In this document: one piece after another, positions 1 through 4,991 of the stretch
Numbering within the stretch: the stretch's first letter is position 1
Layout: each line of letters opens with the position of its first letter
Assembly: GCA_045601465.1 (NCBI GenBank)
Contig: JAZRZU010000032.1
Span: 1-9,198 of the forward strand
Direction: 5' to 3'
From: RGIG3009 sp045601465
Lineage (GTDB): Bacteria; Bacillota; Clostridia; Oscillospirales; Acutalibacteraceae
DNA: 9,198 nt
The notes under the pieces: model-generated
Told to the model about the DNA's origin: nothing
What the model saw: only the letters and a program-made list of their open reading frames with translations
The model's database searches: none
Program-made: the position numbers and the translations under genes

Positions 1-2
1 GC

Positions 3-44
3 TACGGAGTAGGAAAGTTCATTTTCTATTTTTTTGGCAAGTAA
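3..44 (+). other. Possible 3' end of an upstream gene
   Basis: A short frame enters from the left edge and reads YGVGKFIFYFFGK before a TAA stop at 42-44, followed about 30 bases later by a hairpin. This would fit the C-terminus of a gene that begins outside the window. Another frame stays open to about base 96, and the stretch is too short for codon statistics, so this is only a possibility. Confidence 0.2.
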
Positions 45-76
45 AACTGTTCGTGTTGTTTAACTTTGTTAATTAT

Positions 77-113
77 CAAAGCAGTACGATAGTTTAATTA
101 TCGTACTGCTTTG
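77..113. repeat. 15-bp hairpin (inverted repeat)
   Basis: The arms caaagcagtacgata (77-91) and tatcgtactgctttg (99-113) are perfectly complementary around a 7-base loop. No T-run follows on either strand, so it is not a canonical intrinsic terminator, although the stem is stable enough to end or protect a transcript. It could also be one end of a small repeat element. Confidence 0.6.
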
Positions 114-140
114 GTAGAAATCATTGAGGAACGATACGAC

Positions 141-169
141 CGAGACAAGGGGACGGTTCTCTTGTCTCC
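141..169. repeat. Dispersed inverted repeat, copy 1 (gagacaag/cttgtctc)
   Basis: The arms gagacaag (142-149) and cttgtctc (161-168) flank the loop gggacggttct. The core ggggacggttct recurs at 1126-1136 and in degraded form at 4382-4408, so it is a repeat family within this window. It resembles dispersed REP-like palindromes that I recall from clostridial intergenic regions. That comparison is from memory and not tested here. Confidence 0.65.
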
Positions 170-180
170 TTTATTGCTAA

Positions 181-348
181 TCAAATTTTATCCTTGCCGA
201 TACCTAAACGCCGATATATTGAAAATAAGTTACCGCTTACTTCCTTTAACGCTAAAAAAAGTCCTTGCCATTCTTCATTAGATACTTCTAGTACACCTAT
301 TTACATTGCCTTATCAGTAGCAAACCGATCTATGGTTTTTAGTAGTGG
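181..348 (-). pseudogene. Possible decayed coding remnant, unknown family
   Basis: On the minus strand a frame reads about 15 residues (PLLKTIDRFATDKAM), a TAA at 303-301, then 39 residues including GVLEVSNEEWQGLFLALKEV and ending SIYRRLGIGKDKI before a TGA at 183-181. Its composition looks protein-like, with balanced charged and hydrophobic residues. There is no start codon with a ribosome binding site, and the frame is broken. I do not recognise the family. An equally long plus-strand frame over the same bases (194-412) looks less protein-like. Low confidence: this could be chance. Confidence 0.25.
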
Positions 349-422
349 ATGGGGATGGAATAGAGCAGGATCTTGGAAGGTAATGAAATATAAAGAACAT
401 ACAATGTGGTAATATTAATTAT

Positions 423-430
423 GGGGGTGG
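423..430 (+). promoter_or_regulatory. Shine-Dalgarno that sets the GTG start at 435
   Basis: GGGGGTGG lies 4 bases before the GTG at 435. The first in-frame ATG (465) has no comparable site and would cut into the membrane segment, so GTG is the preferred start. No convincing -35/-10 pair is visible upstream. Confidence 0.55.
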
Positions 431-434
431 ATTT

Positions 435-1076
435 GTGAAATTCTTCGCACTGACCAGACGAAAAATGATTTATATTGTGTTGTCAATTGTAGTATTGAGT
501 GTACTCGTTTTCTTTTATTTAGAGTTTAAGGGCTTGCCTAATTGCAGAATTTCTAATACACAGGAAGCTACAAATGTTTTTATGAACTACTTTGAAGGTG
601 TCACTGAAATTTTAAAACCGTACGGATTGCAGTGTGAGCCTTTGGAAATTAATGAAGATGAGTATAATTACCGTGTTGCCACGTGGGCGCATTTAGATAA
701 TGGAGCGTCTTTGCATATTGAATTGGATTACAGTATTTCAGGTGCTTATTCTCCCCAGTTTTTCGTATACCTTTATGGTACTACATATACTGATGGAAAC
801 AAGTGTTATTTAAATTTGGAGCTGTACCCTTATATGTATGACATTGCAGCTTATTTGTCTAGTGAACGGTTTTCTTCGACACAATATCAAACTTATCTTA
901 CCTCAGTACAGGATAAGGTAAAAAAGCGTCTTGAATCAGGTGAAGAGATACCGATTGATGAACAAGCATACCTTAGAAGTGCCTTTTCCCACTTAGGATT
1001 GTGCTCATATGGTATTAATACTGATGAGAATATGTATTATCCGCGTGCAGGTGTTATTATGTTTTTGTATGATTAA
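435..1076 (+). CDS. Membrane-anchored protein of unknown function
   Basis: This 213-residue protein is of no family I recognise. It starts at GTG with a purine-rich ribosome binding site. Residues 1-10 are basic (LTRRK), followed by one hydrophobic segment at about 11-29 (MIYIVLSIVVLSVLVFFYL). This predicts an N-in single-pass anchor with about 180 residues outside the cell. The remainder is rich in Tyr and Phe, has four cysteines (37, 67, 124, 190) and an acidic/basic helical stretch around 157-180. There is no lipobox, because the first cysteine comes after the hydrophobic segment and lacks the right context. No enzyme motif is visible. It stands alone, with related repeat elements before (141-169) and after (1095-1145), so it may be an accessory cargo gene. 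Its reality as a gene is supported by length, start signal and a coherent anchor-plus-domain structure. Its function is unknown. Confidence 0.75.
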   Translation: MKFFALTRRKMIYIVLSIVVLSVLVFFYLEFKGLPNCRISNTQEATNVFMNYFEGVTEILKPYGLQCEPLEINEDEYNYRVATWAHLDNGASLHIELDYSISGAYSPQFFVYLYGTTYTDGNKCYLNLELYPYMYDIAAYLSSERFSSTQYQTYLTSVQDKVKKRLESGEEIPIDEQAYLRSAFSHLGLCSYGINTDENMYYPRAGVIMFLYD

Positions 1077-1094
1077 CCCAAAGACAAAAGACAT

Positions 1095-1145
1095 GAGACA
1101 GGGGACTTGAGACAGGGTGAGACAGGGGACGGTTCTGTGTCTTGA
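1095..1145. repeat. Dispersed repeat, copy 2, with iterated gagaca units
   Basis: GAGACAGGG-like units start at 1095, 1109 and 1119. The last continues into ggggacggttctgtgtct, which matches the core of the repeat at 141-169, and agaca can pair with tgtct across the loop. The partial iteration suggests slippage or repeated insertion. It lies 18 bases after the stop codon of the 213-residue gene. Confidence 0.6.
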
Positions 1146-1188
1146 CAAAAACTATTGCGTTTTCATTTTTATTCATTCATCCTTTCAC

Positions 1189-1220
1189 GGGGCGGTCGGC
1201 AAAAGCCGACCGCCCTTGTT
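1189..1220 (+). terminator. GC-rich hairpin element, copy 1 (possible terminator)
   Basis: The arms gggcggtcggc (1190-1200) and gccgaccgccc (1205-1215) form a perfect 11-bp stem with an aaaa loop, followed by ttgttt. It has the shape of an intrinsic terminator for the gene ending at 1076, although the T-tract is short. Its core and the bases after it recur at 4339-4373, so it is also one copy of a repeat family. Confidence 0.6.
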
Positions 1221-1222
1221 TA

Positions 1223-1251
1223 TTGACACTATGGGTGGAAAAGTGTAGAAT
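1223..1251 (+). promoter_or_regulatory. Sigma-A-type promoter of a mini transcription unit
   Basis: The -35 TTGACA (1223-1228) and -10 TAGAAT (1246-1251) are separated by 17 bases. That is a consensus -35 and a -10 with one mismatch. The -35 lies in the tail of the GC-hairpin repeat. The expected start site is near 1258, directly before an AAGGAGGG. Confidence 0.65.
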
Positions 1252-1260
1252 TATATACAT

Positions 1261-1352
1261 AAGGAGGGCAAACGGGAACGCAGAGCCTTGTCTTTTGTGT
1301 GGGATGCTATTTGGTAAAAGCTCATAAGCGTAAAAAGAAAGTACAAGTATAG
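1261..1352 (+). other. Mini transcript with strong Shine-Dalgarno but no ATG; possible micro-ORF or RNA
   Basis: AAGGAGGG (1261-1268) is a near-perfect ribosome binding site, yet no ATG, GTG or TTG follows at a workable distance. The best-placed codon is ACG at 1278, nine bases on. It opens a frame that reads about 24 residues (TQSLVFCVGCYLVKAHKRK then KKVQV) to a TAG at 1350-1352. The frame has a short hydrophobic part with two cysteines and a strongly basic tail. Either it is a micro-gene whose ATG has decayed to ACG, or translation starts at a rare codon, or the unit makes a non-coding RNA and the purine run is incidental. A hairpin closes the unit at 1352-1378. Confidence 0.3.
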
Positions 1353-1387
1353 CCCTCGTTCGTAGATTGAGCGAGGGCAGAATTGTT
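1352..1387 (+). terminator. Hairpin terminator before the two-component operon
   Basis: gccctcg (1352-1358) pairs with cgagggc (1372-1378). The stem extends by a G-T, a T-A and a C-G pair to 10 bp around a 7-base loop. It is followed by agaattgttt, a weak T-rich tail. It probably ends the short transcript begun near 1258 and insulates the response regulator. Confidence 0.55.
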
Positions 1388-1398
1388 TGTAAAAAAGC

Positions 1399-1443
1399 GA
1401 AATCTTAACAAAAGTTAAGATTTCTCATTGATAAATATTAAGA
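1399..1443 (+). promoter_or_regulatory. Palindrome and TTAA(C/G)A hexamers, candidate operator
   Basis: gaaatcttaac (1399-1409) and gttaagatttc (1414-1424) form an 11-bp inverted repeat around aaaa. Within and after it lie three same-strand hexamers: TTAACA (1405-1410), TTAAGA (1415-1420) and TTAAGA (1438-1443). The first two are one helical turn apart, the arrangement that tandem OmpR-family dimers usually bind. The location, overlapping the likely promoter of the regulator gene, fits autoregulation. That is an inference. Confidence 0.4.
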
Positions 1444-1458
1444 ATTGTATTGTATGAT
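1428..1458 (+). promoter_or_regulatory. Probable promoter of the two-component operon
   Basis: TTGATA (1428-1433) and TATGAT (1453-1458) are separated by 19 bases, longer than the optimal 17. Such spacing is common where an activator helps, which suits the hexamers just upstream. The start site would lie near 1465, leaving a very short leader before the GAGGTG ribosome binding site at 1466-1471. Confidence 0.4.
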
Positions 1459-1477
1459 ATACATCGAGGTGAAAATG

Positions 1478-2158
1478 ATGAACGTGTTGGTTGTTGATGA
1501 CGATAGAGAAATCGTTGACAGCATAAGTATTTTCCTTTCGGGAGAGGGATATATGGCACTCAAAGCTTACGATGGCATTGAAGCGCTTGATGTTCTTTCC
1601 GAAAATGAAGTGCATTTGATGATTCTTGATGTTATGATGCCAAAGCTTGACGGCATCAAAACGTTGATGAAATTGAGAGAATCAAGAAACATTCCCGTCA
1701 TACTGCTTTCTGCAAAATCTGAGGATGCGGATAAAATATTCGGTCTTACTGCCGGAGCGGATGATTACGTTACCAAACCTTTTAATCCGTCCGAGCTTAT
1801 GGCAAGAGTAAGGTCGCAACTGAGAAGATATACAACCCTTGGCTCTATTGGAAAGCAGAACGGTGAAATTGTTATTGACGGACTCTGTGTCAATACCGAG
1901 AGCAAGACGGTAAAGGTAGATGGCGAAAGCGTAAGGCTCACTCCTGTTGAGTACAAAATACTTGAGCTGCTTGTTCGAAACAGAGGGCGTGTGCTTTCCG
2001 CAGAAGATATTTATTCCAACGTATGGAATGAACAAAACATTGTGGGGGATAACACGATCGCGGTACACGTCCGTCATATTAGAGAAAAAATAGAAATCAA
2101 TCCCAAAGAGCCCAAATATTTAAAGGTCGTTTGGGGAATCGGTTACAAGATCGATTAA
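1478..2158 (+). CDS. OmpR/PhoB-family response regulator (VanR-like)
   Basis: This 226-residue DNA-binding response regulator is the expected partner of the histidine kinase encoded next to it. The receiver domain (about 1-115) has the acidic pocket D7-D8-D9, the phosphoacceptor D51 in LMILDVMMP, the switch serine S78 and the conserved lysine K100 in VTKPF. The C-terminal winged helix (about 130-226) has the family hallmarks LTPVEYKILELL, the recognition-helix region NTIAVHVRHIREKI and the closing VVWGIGYKID. Length and domain order are standard for OmpR/PhoB regulators. The ATG at 1478 is chosen because GAGGTG at 1466-1471 is six bases away and the product starts MNVLVVDDD as in relatives. 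The ATG at 1475 is possible. The longer in-frame TTG at 1445 lies inside the likely promoter. The gene is followed 13 bases later by the kinase gene. The target genes cannot be read from the sequence. Confidence 0.95.
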   Translation: MNVLVVDDDREIVDSISIFLSGEGYMALKAYDGIEALDVLSENEVHLMILDVMMPKLDGIKTLMKLRESRNIPVILLSAKSEDADKIFGLTAGADDYVTKPFNPSELMARVRSQLRRYTTLGSIGKQNGEIVIDGLCVNTESKTVKVDGESVRLTPVEYKILELLVRNRGRVLSAEDIYSNVWNEQNIVGDNTIAVHVRHIREKIEINPKEPKYLKVVWGIGYKID

Positions 2159-2164
2159 AGGAGG
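2158..2164 (+). promoter_or_regulatory. Shine-Dalgarno of the histidine kinase gene
   Basis: AAGGAGG begins on the last base of the regulator stop codon and sits seven bases before the kinase ATG. This near-ideal site within the short intercistronic gap supports co-transcription and the start at 2172. Confidence 0.7.
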
Positions 2165-2171
2165 CTTATCC

Positions 2172-4229
2172 ATGAGAAAAATAGTGTATTCCGGTGCCGT
2201 GAAGTTTATCGCAGTGATTTTGTTTGTTGCAAGCATTGTGTGTGGAGTATTGTTGGTGACCGATGGGATTTTTGAGTATTCCAATGAGGATGAAAATATA
2301 TATTCTTTTGAAAGCGATTTTTCGAAGTCGTGGTACGTTTACTCTTTGCTTAACGAACCCATAAACATCGTGTCTAACGTGTATCATAGTGCTTTTTATT
2401 ATGAGTACGATGAAACAAACGAGATTAATACCATGCAAGATGATATTGATCCCGACGAGATTCGTGTTGATCTAACAAATCGCATAAAGGAAAAATTTGA
2501 AAATTTCTGTTGCTCTGATGAAATAAATTATTACGTGCAGTGGAATGATCTTGTAACAACGAATTGCGGCGCAGAAAATGCAGAAGAACTTATGCGGGGC
2601 GAGTATTATTTTTACCTTAACAGAGACAACTTGGGGAATGTTGACTTTAGTTCGTCTGTCGAAAGGGATCCGAGATGGTATTTCCTCAACCAAATAGAAC
2701 GCTTTGATAATACAAGCACCATTATCATAGGCTGCAATATTAAGCAAGAGGCAGTCGCTGAATATAAGGCGATTTGGGAAAAACAGAAAAACATTGTAAT
2801 GGATACAATTGTTCAGACTCTCATATGTGCTGTTACGGCGTTGATGGTATTGATTTATCTTATCTGCGTATGCGGAAAGAATAAAGACGGCGAATACAAG
2901 AATATATGGCTGGATAACGTATGGATCGAGGTGCATGTAGCGGCAATCGCCGGAGCAGTTGTCGGTGCGATTGTAGTCTGCATATTTGTAGTTGAAGAGT
3001 ATATGTATGGCAATTTCCCGCAGAATTTGATTCACTTGGTTTTTGGACCGGTTTCGGCATTCGGCAGCTTATGTATTATAACTTCTTTGCTTTCTATTAT
3101 ACGGAATATTAAGACCCATAGATTCATTGAGACAAGTAGTATCCTTCGTGTTTTGAAATGGATCGTGTCCTTGATTATTAAAATTGCGAAGTGGAGTTGG
3201 AAACTGACCAAAGCATTTTGGACGACCGTTTTCAGAATGTTATCGAAAAAAACGGGTGTGATCCTTATCACGATGCTTTTCGTTTACACAGCTATTATCG
3301 GTATTTTTGGTATTTGCACAATAATATCTCCGATATGGTTAGTTTTGGGTGTTCTTTTGTTCGGATCAGCCTGCTTTGTGGTAGCTTACAGAGCCAAGGA
3401 TCTCGACGAGATAAAGAAAGGTGTAAGCGAGGTGCGTAACGGAAATGTTACCTATAAGATTCCAGAACTCAAGTGCGAGGATATGAAAGCGTTGGCGGAT
3501 AATGTCAACGATATAGCCAAAGGTCTTGATGAATCTGTATCTGCAAAAATAAAGGCTGAAAGATTGAAGACTGAGCTTATTACGAACGTATCACACGATT
3601 TGAAAACGCCGATTACGTCCATTATCAGCTATACAGAACTGTTATCCAAGATAGAAGACCTGCCTCAAGAAGCAAAGGACTATGTTGCTGTAATTGCTAA
3701 AAAGAGTGACAGGCTAAAAAGGCTTACTCAAGATCTGTTTGATATTTCTAAAGTGCAAAGCGGTAACGATGACGTTGTTTTAGAAAGGCTCGATGTGGCG
3801 CTTCTTATCGATCAAGCTCTTGGGGAACACGACAACGAAATACAGAGTTCGGGATTACCGTTCTGCGTAAATGTTCCGAAGGAATTATACATTTTTGCAG
3901 ACGGTCGGAAGATGTCTCGTGTGTTGAACAATCTGATCCACAATATTCTTAAATACGCGATGAAAAGCACGCGAGTGTTTATAACCGCATCTGAAAAAGA
4001 CGGGAATATTGAAATGGAGTTTAAGAACATTTCTGCATATCCTTTGGACTTTAACGTGGAGGAAATAACCCAAAGATTTGTCCGCGGTGATAAATCGCGA
4101 ACTGCAGATGGGAATGGCCTCGGTCTCGCAATTGCAAAGAGTTATACCGAAATATGTAATGGAACATTTGAGATTGCAGTGGACGGGGATATGTTCAAGG
4201 CGATTTTGAGATTTGAAAAATGTCGTTAA
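2172..4229 (+). CDS. Multi-pass sensor histidine kinase
   Basis: This 685-residue membrane sensor kinase presumably phosphorylates the regulator encoded upstream. Hydrophobic segments lie at about 10-30, 208-234, 254-276, 288-311, 362-384 and 386-405. The region between the first two (about 32-205) is an acidic, Tyr-rich extracytoplasmic sensor domain that I do not recognise. A HAMP-like linker (about 408-455) leads to the HisKA dimerisation domain with phosphoacceptor H475 in NVSHDLKTPITS. The ATP-binding domain has an N-box (N587, N591 in NNLIHNILKYA), an F-like box (RFVRGDKSR) and a G2 box (G647-N-G-L-G-L652). The usual G1 box DxGxG is absent and replaced by EFKNISAYPLD. This pattern is, as I recall, shared by a large group of Firmicutes kinases and so does not by itself imply inactivity. 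With six segments and a long linker it is bigger than a typical VanS-type kinase. The signal sensed is unknown. Confidence 0.93.
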   Translation: MRKIVYSGAVKFIAVILFVASIVCGVLLVTDGIFEYSNEDENIYSFESDFSKSWYVYSLLNEPINIVSNVYHSAFYYEYDETNEINTMQDDIDPDEIRVDLTNRIKEKFENFCCSDEINYYVQWNDLVTTNCGAENAEELMRGEYYFYLNRDNLGNVDFSSSVERDPRWYFLNQIERFDNTSTIIIGCNIKQEAVAEYKAIWEKQKNIVMDTIVQTLICAVTALMVLIYLICVCGKNKDGEYKNIWLDNVWIEVHVAAIAGAVVGAIVVCIFVVEEYMYGNFPQNLIHLVFGPVSAFGSLCIITSLLSIIRNIKTHRFIETSSILRVLKWIVSLIIKIAKWSWKLTKAFWTTVFRMLSKKTGVILITMLFVYTAIIGIFGICTIISPIWLVLGVLLFGSACFVVAYRAKDLDEIKKGVSEVRNGNVTYKIPELKCEDMKALADNVNDIAKGLDESVSAKIKAERLKTELITNVSHDLKTPITSIISYTELLSKIEDLPQEAKDYVAVIAKKSDRLKRLTQDLFDISKVQSGNDDVVLERLDVALLIDQALGEHDNEIQSSGLPFCVNVPKELYIFADGRKMSRVLNNLIHNILKYAMKSTRVFITASEKDGNIEMEFKNISAYPLDFNVEEITQRFVRGDKSRTADGNGLGLAIAKSYTEICNGTFEIAVDGDMFKAILRFEKCR

Positions 4230-4267
4230 GTTAAAGAGTTTCGTTGGTGAATCTATTCGAACATAGG

Positions 4268-4298
4268 TAGAGCCAGAGGGGATGGCTCTATGTGTTAA
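4268..4298 (+). terminator. Weak hairpin after the kinase gene
   Basis: tagagcca (4268-4275) pairs with tggctcta (4283-4290) around gagggga, giving an 8-bp stem. Only tgtgtt follows, so the tail is poor. It may cause partial termination of the two-component transcript. The stronger palindrome at 4431-4474 would finish the job. Confidence 0.35.
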
Positions 4299-4338
4299 AC
4301 TATGCCGGGATACCATTTAATTTATTTTACCTTGCACT

Positions 4339-4373
4339 GGTCGGCAAAAGCCGACCGTCCTGTTCCATTGACG
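4339..4373. repeat. GC-rich hairpin element, copy 2
   Basis: ggtcggc, aaaa and gccgacc (4339-4356) form a 7-bp stem and loop identical to the core at 1194-1211. The similarity continues downstream: both copies go through ccg, a pyrimidine-rich stretch and gtt to attgac. The outer part of the stem has decayed in this copy. Together with the copy at 1189-1228 it defines a second intergenic repeat family of roughly 35 bp. Confidence 0.6.
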
Positions 4374-4381
4374 TGGTGAAT

Positions 4382-4408
4382 GGGGGACGAGGGATGTTTT
4401 CTTGTCCC
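4382..4408. repeat. Degraded copy of the gagacaag/cttgtctc repeat
   Basis: gggac, gagggatgttttctt and gtccc align with the element at 142-168 across its whole length with about seven or eight differences and two one-base gaps, keeping terminal pairing through compensating changes (gggac with gtccc in place of gagac with gtctc). It lies nine bases after the second GC-hairpin element. Confidence 0.45.
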
Positions 4409-4430
4409 GTTTATTCTGCCGGTTTCCCAG

Positions 4431-4474
4431 AAAAGGAAAGAAAGGGTCGCAATTGCGACCCTTTCTTTCCTTTT
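4431..4474. terminator. 44-bp perfect palindrome, bidirectional terminator
   Basis: The 22-base arms (4431-4452 and 4453-4474) are exactly complementary, with no mismatch and no spacer. The centre is gggtcgcaattgcgaccc and the flanks are A-rich and T-rich. Transcribed from either side it gives a GC-rich hairpin preceded by A-rich and followed by T-rich sequence, the form of a bidirectional intrinsic terminator. It separates the two-component operon from the giant surface-protein gene. Confidence 0.8.
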
Positions 4475-4740
4475 GTACAGCGAATAGTGATAATCATCCT
4501 GACATTTTAAAAATATTACACAATAAGACAAAAGTAGCACGATTTCGATGTTAACATGGATTATAGAACGTAAAAACAAAATATCCGTATCGGTTCTTTG
4601 ACAAATTAACGGTTATCACAGAAATTTCAAGGGATAACTACCGGATTAGACCGATATACGCACTTCATGTTCTTCGCTTTCTATTTTTTAAAAATTCATG
4701 CGGACACAGTTATTTATACAAAACACGACAGATTTTCCGC
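4475..4740. other. AT-rich intergenic stretch without a gene
   Basis: I see no coding region here on either strand. There are nested, imperfect inverted repeats: tatcggt (4588-4594) with accgata (4651-4657) outside and gttatc (4612-4617) with gataac (4633-4638) inside. These could bind a regulator upstream of the promoter at 4741. A TTGACA at 4598-4603 has no matching -10. Confidence 0.35.
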
Positions 4741-4769
4741 TTGATTTTTGCTGGTGAAAATGGTATAAT
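4741..4769 (+). promoter_or_regulatory. Strong sigma-A promoter of the giant surface-protein gene
   Basis: TTGATT (4741-4746) and a perfect TATAAT (4764-4769) are 17 bases apart. A TG at 4761-4762 adds the extended -10 motif TGnTATAAT. Transcription should start near 4776, giving a leader of about 117 nt. Confidence 0.8.
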
Positions 4770-4775
4770 GTGAGA

Positions 4776-4892
4776 AATAAAATGGAGCAGTGTCCTTTTT
4801 GGAGATGAACAGCGAGGCCCCAACGGTCGTTTTTTCTCAAAAGGTACTTGTTTTTCAAAGGTGATAACACGATAAGAGGAGAGGGTTCGTGC
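4776..4892 (+). promoter_or_regulatory. 5' leader with two overlapping mini-ORFs
   Basis: The leader contains MEQCPFWR (4782-4808) and, overlapping its stop by ATGA, a 19-residue frame starting MNSEAPTVVF (4805-4864). Both have poor ribosome binding sites, the first lying almost at the transcript end. They could be chance. The real ribosome binding site is the purine run AGGAGAGGG at 4877-4885, seven bases before the ATG at 4893. I do not recognise a riboswitch consensus. Confidence 0.35.
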
Positions 4893-4991
4893 ATGAAAAA
4901 ACGGTTTGGTCAAGTTACAGCTCTTTTAATGACCGCAGTATTGTTGGTGAGTTGCTTGTGTGTCAATTTCAGCATTACCGTTGAGGCAGCT
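4893..4991 (+). other. Signal peptide with an embedded lipobox-like motif
   Basis: The N-terminus has a basic start (KKR), then a hydrophobic run at about residues 8-30, and VEAAEA, a good signal peptidase I site with cleavage around residue 32 or 33. LVSC at 18-21 also fits the lipobox pattern, which would make C21 a lipidated residue. Hydrophobic residues continue after C21, which favours signal peptidase I. Either way the protein is exported. Confidence 0.75.

Noticed and set aside
194..412. 72-codon + strand frame
   Set aside because: It starts at TTG without a ribosome binding site, its composition is not protein-like, and its complement reads better. Treated as non-coding.
1142..1327. 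61-codon + strand frame
   Set aside because: It starts inside a repeat and runs through the GC-rich hairpin and a promoter, with no ribosome binding site. Its end reads NGNAEPCLLCGMLFGKSS, but this has no start near the Shine-Dalgarno at 1261.
1445..1477. Upstream TTG start for the response regulator
   Set aside because: It would add 11 residues before the normal family start, lies within the likely -10 box and has no ribosome binding site.
4292..4510. 72-codon + strand frame
   Set aside because: It covers the second GC hairpin, the degraded repeat and the 44-bp palindrome. A gene here is implausible.
4598..4626. Second promoter upstream of the giant gene
   Set aside because: TTGACA is perfect, but the bases 16-18 nt later (gaaatt) are not a -10 box.
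4776..4892. Riboswitch in the leader of the giant gene
   Set aside because: I looked for a cyclic-di-GMP-type or other known consensus and found no convincing conserved core or stable stem set.
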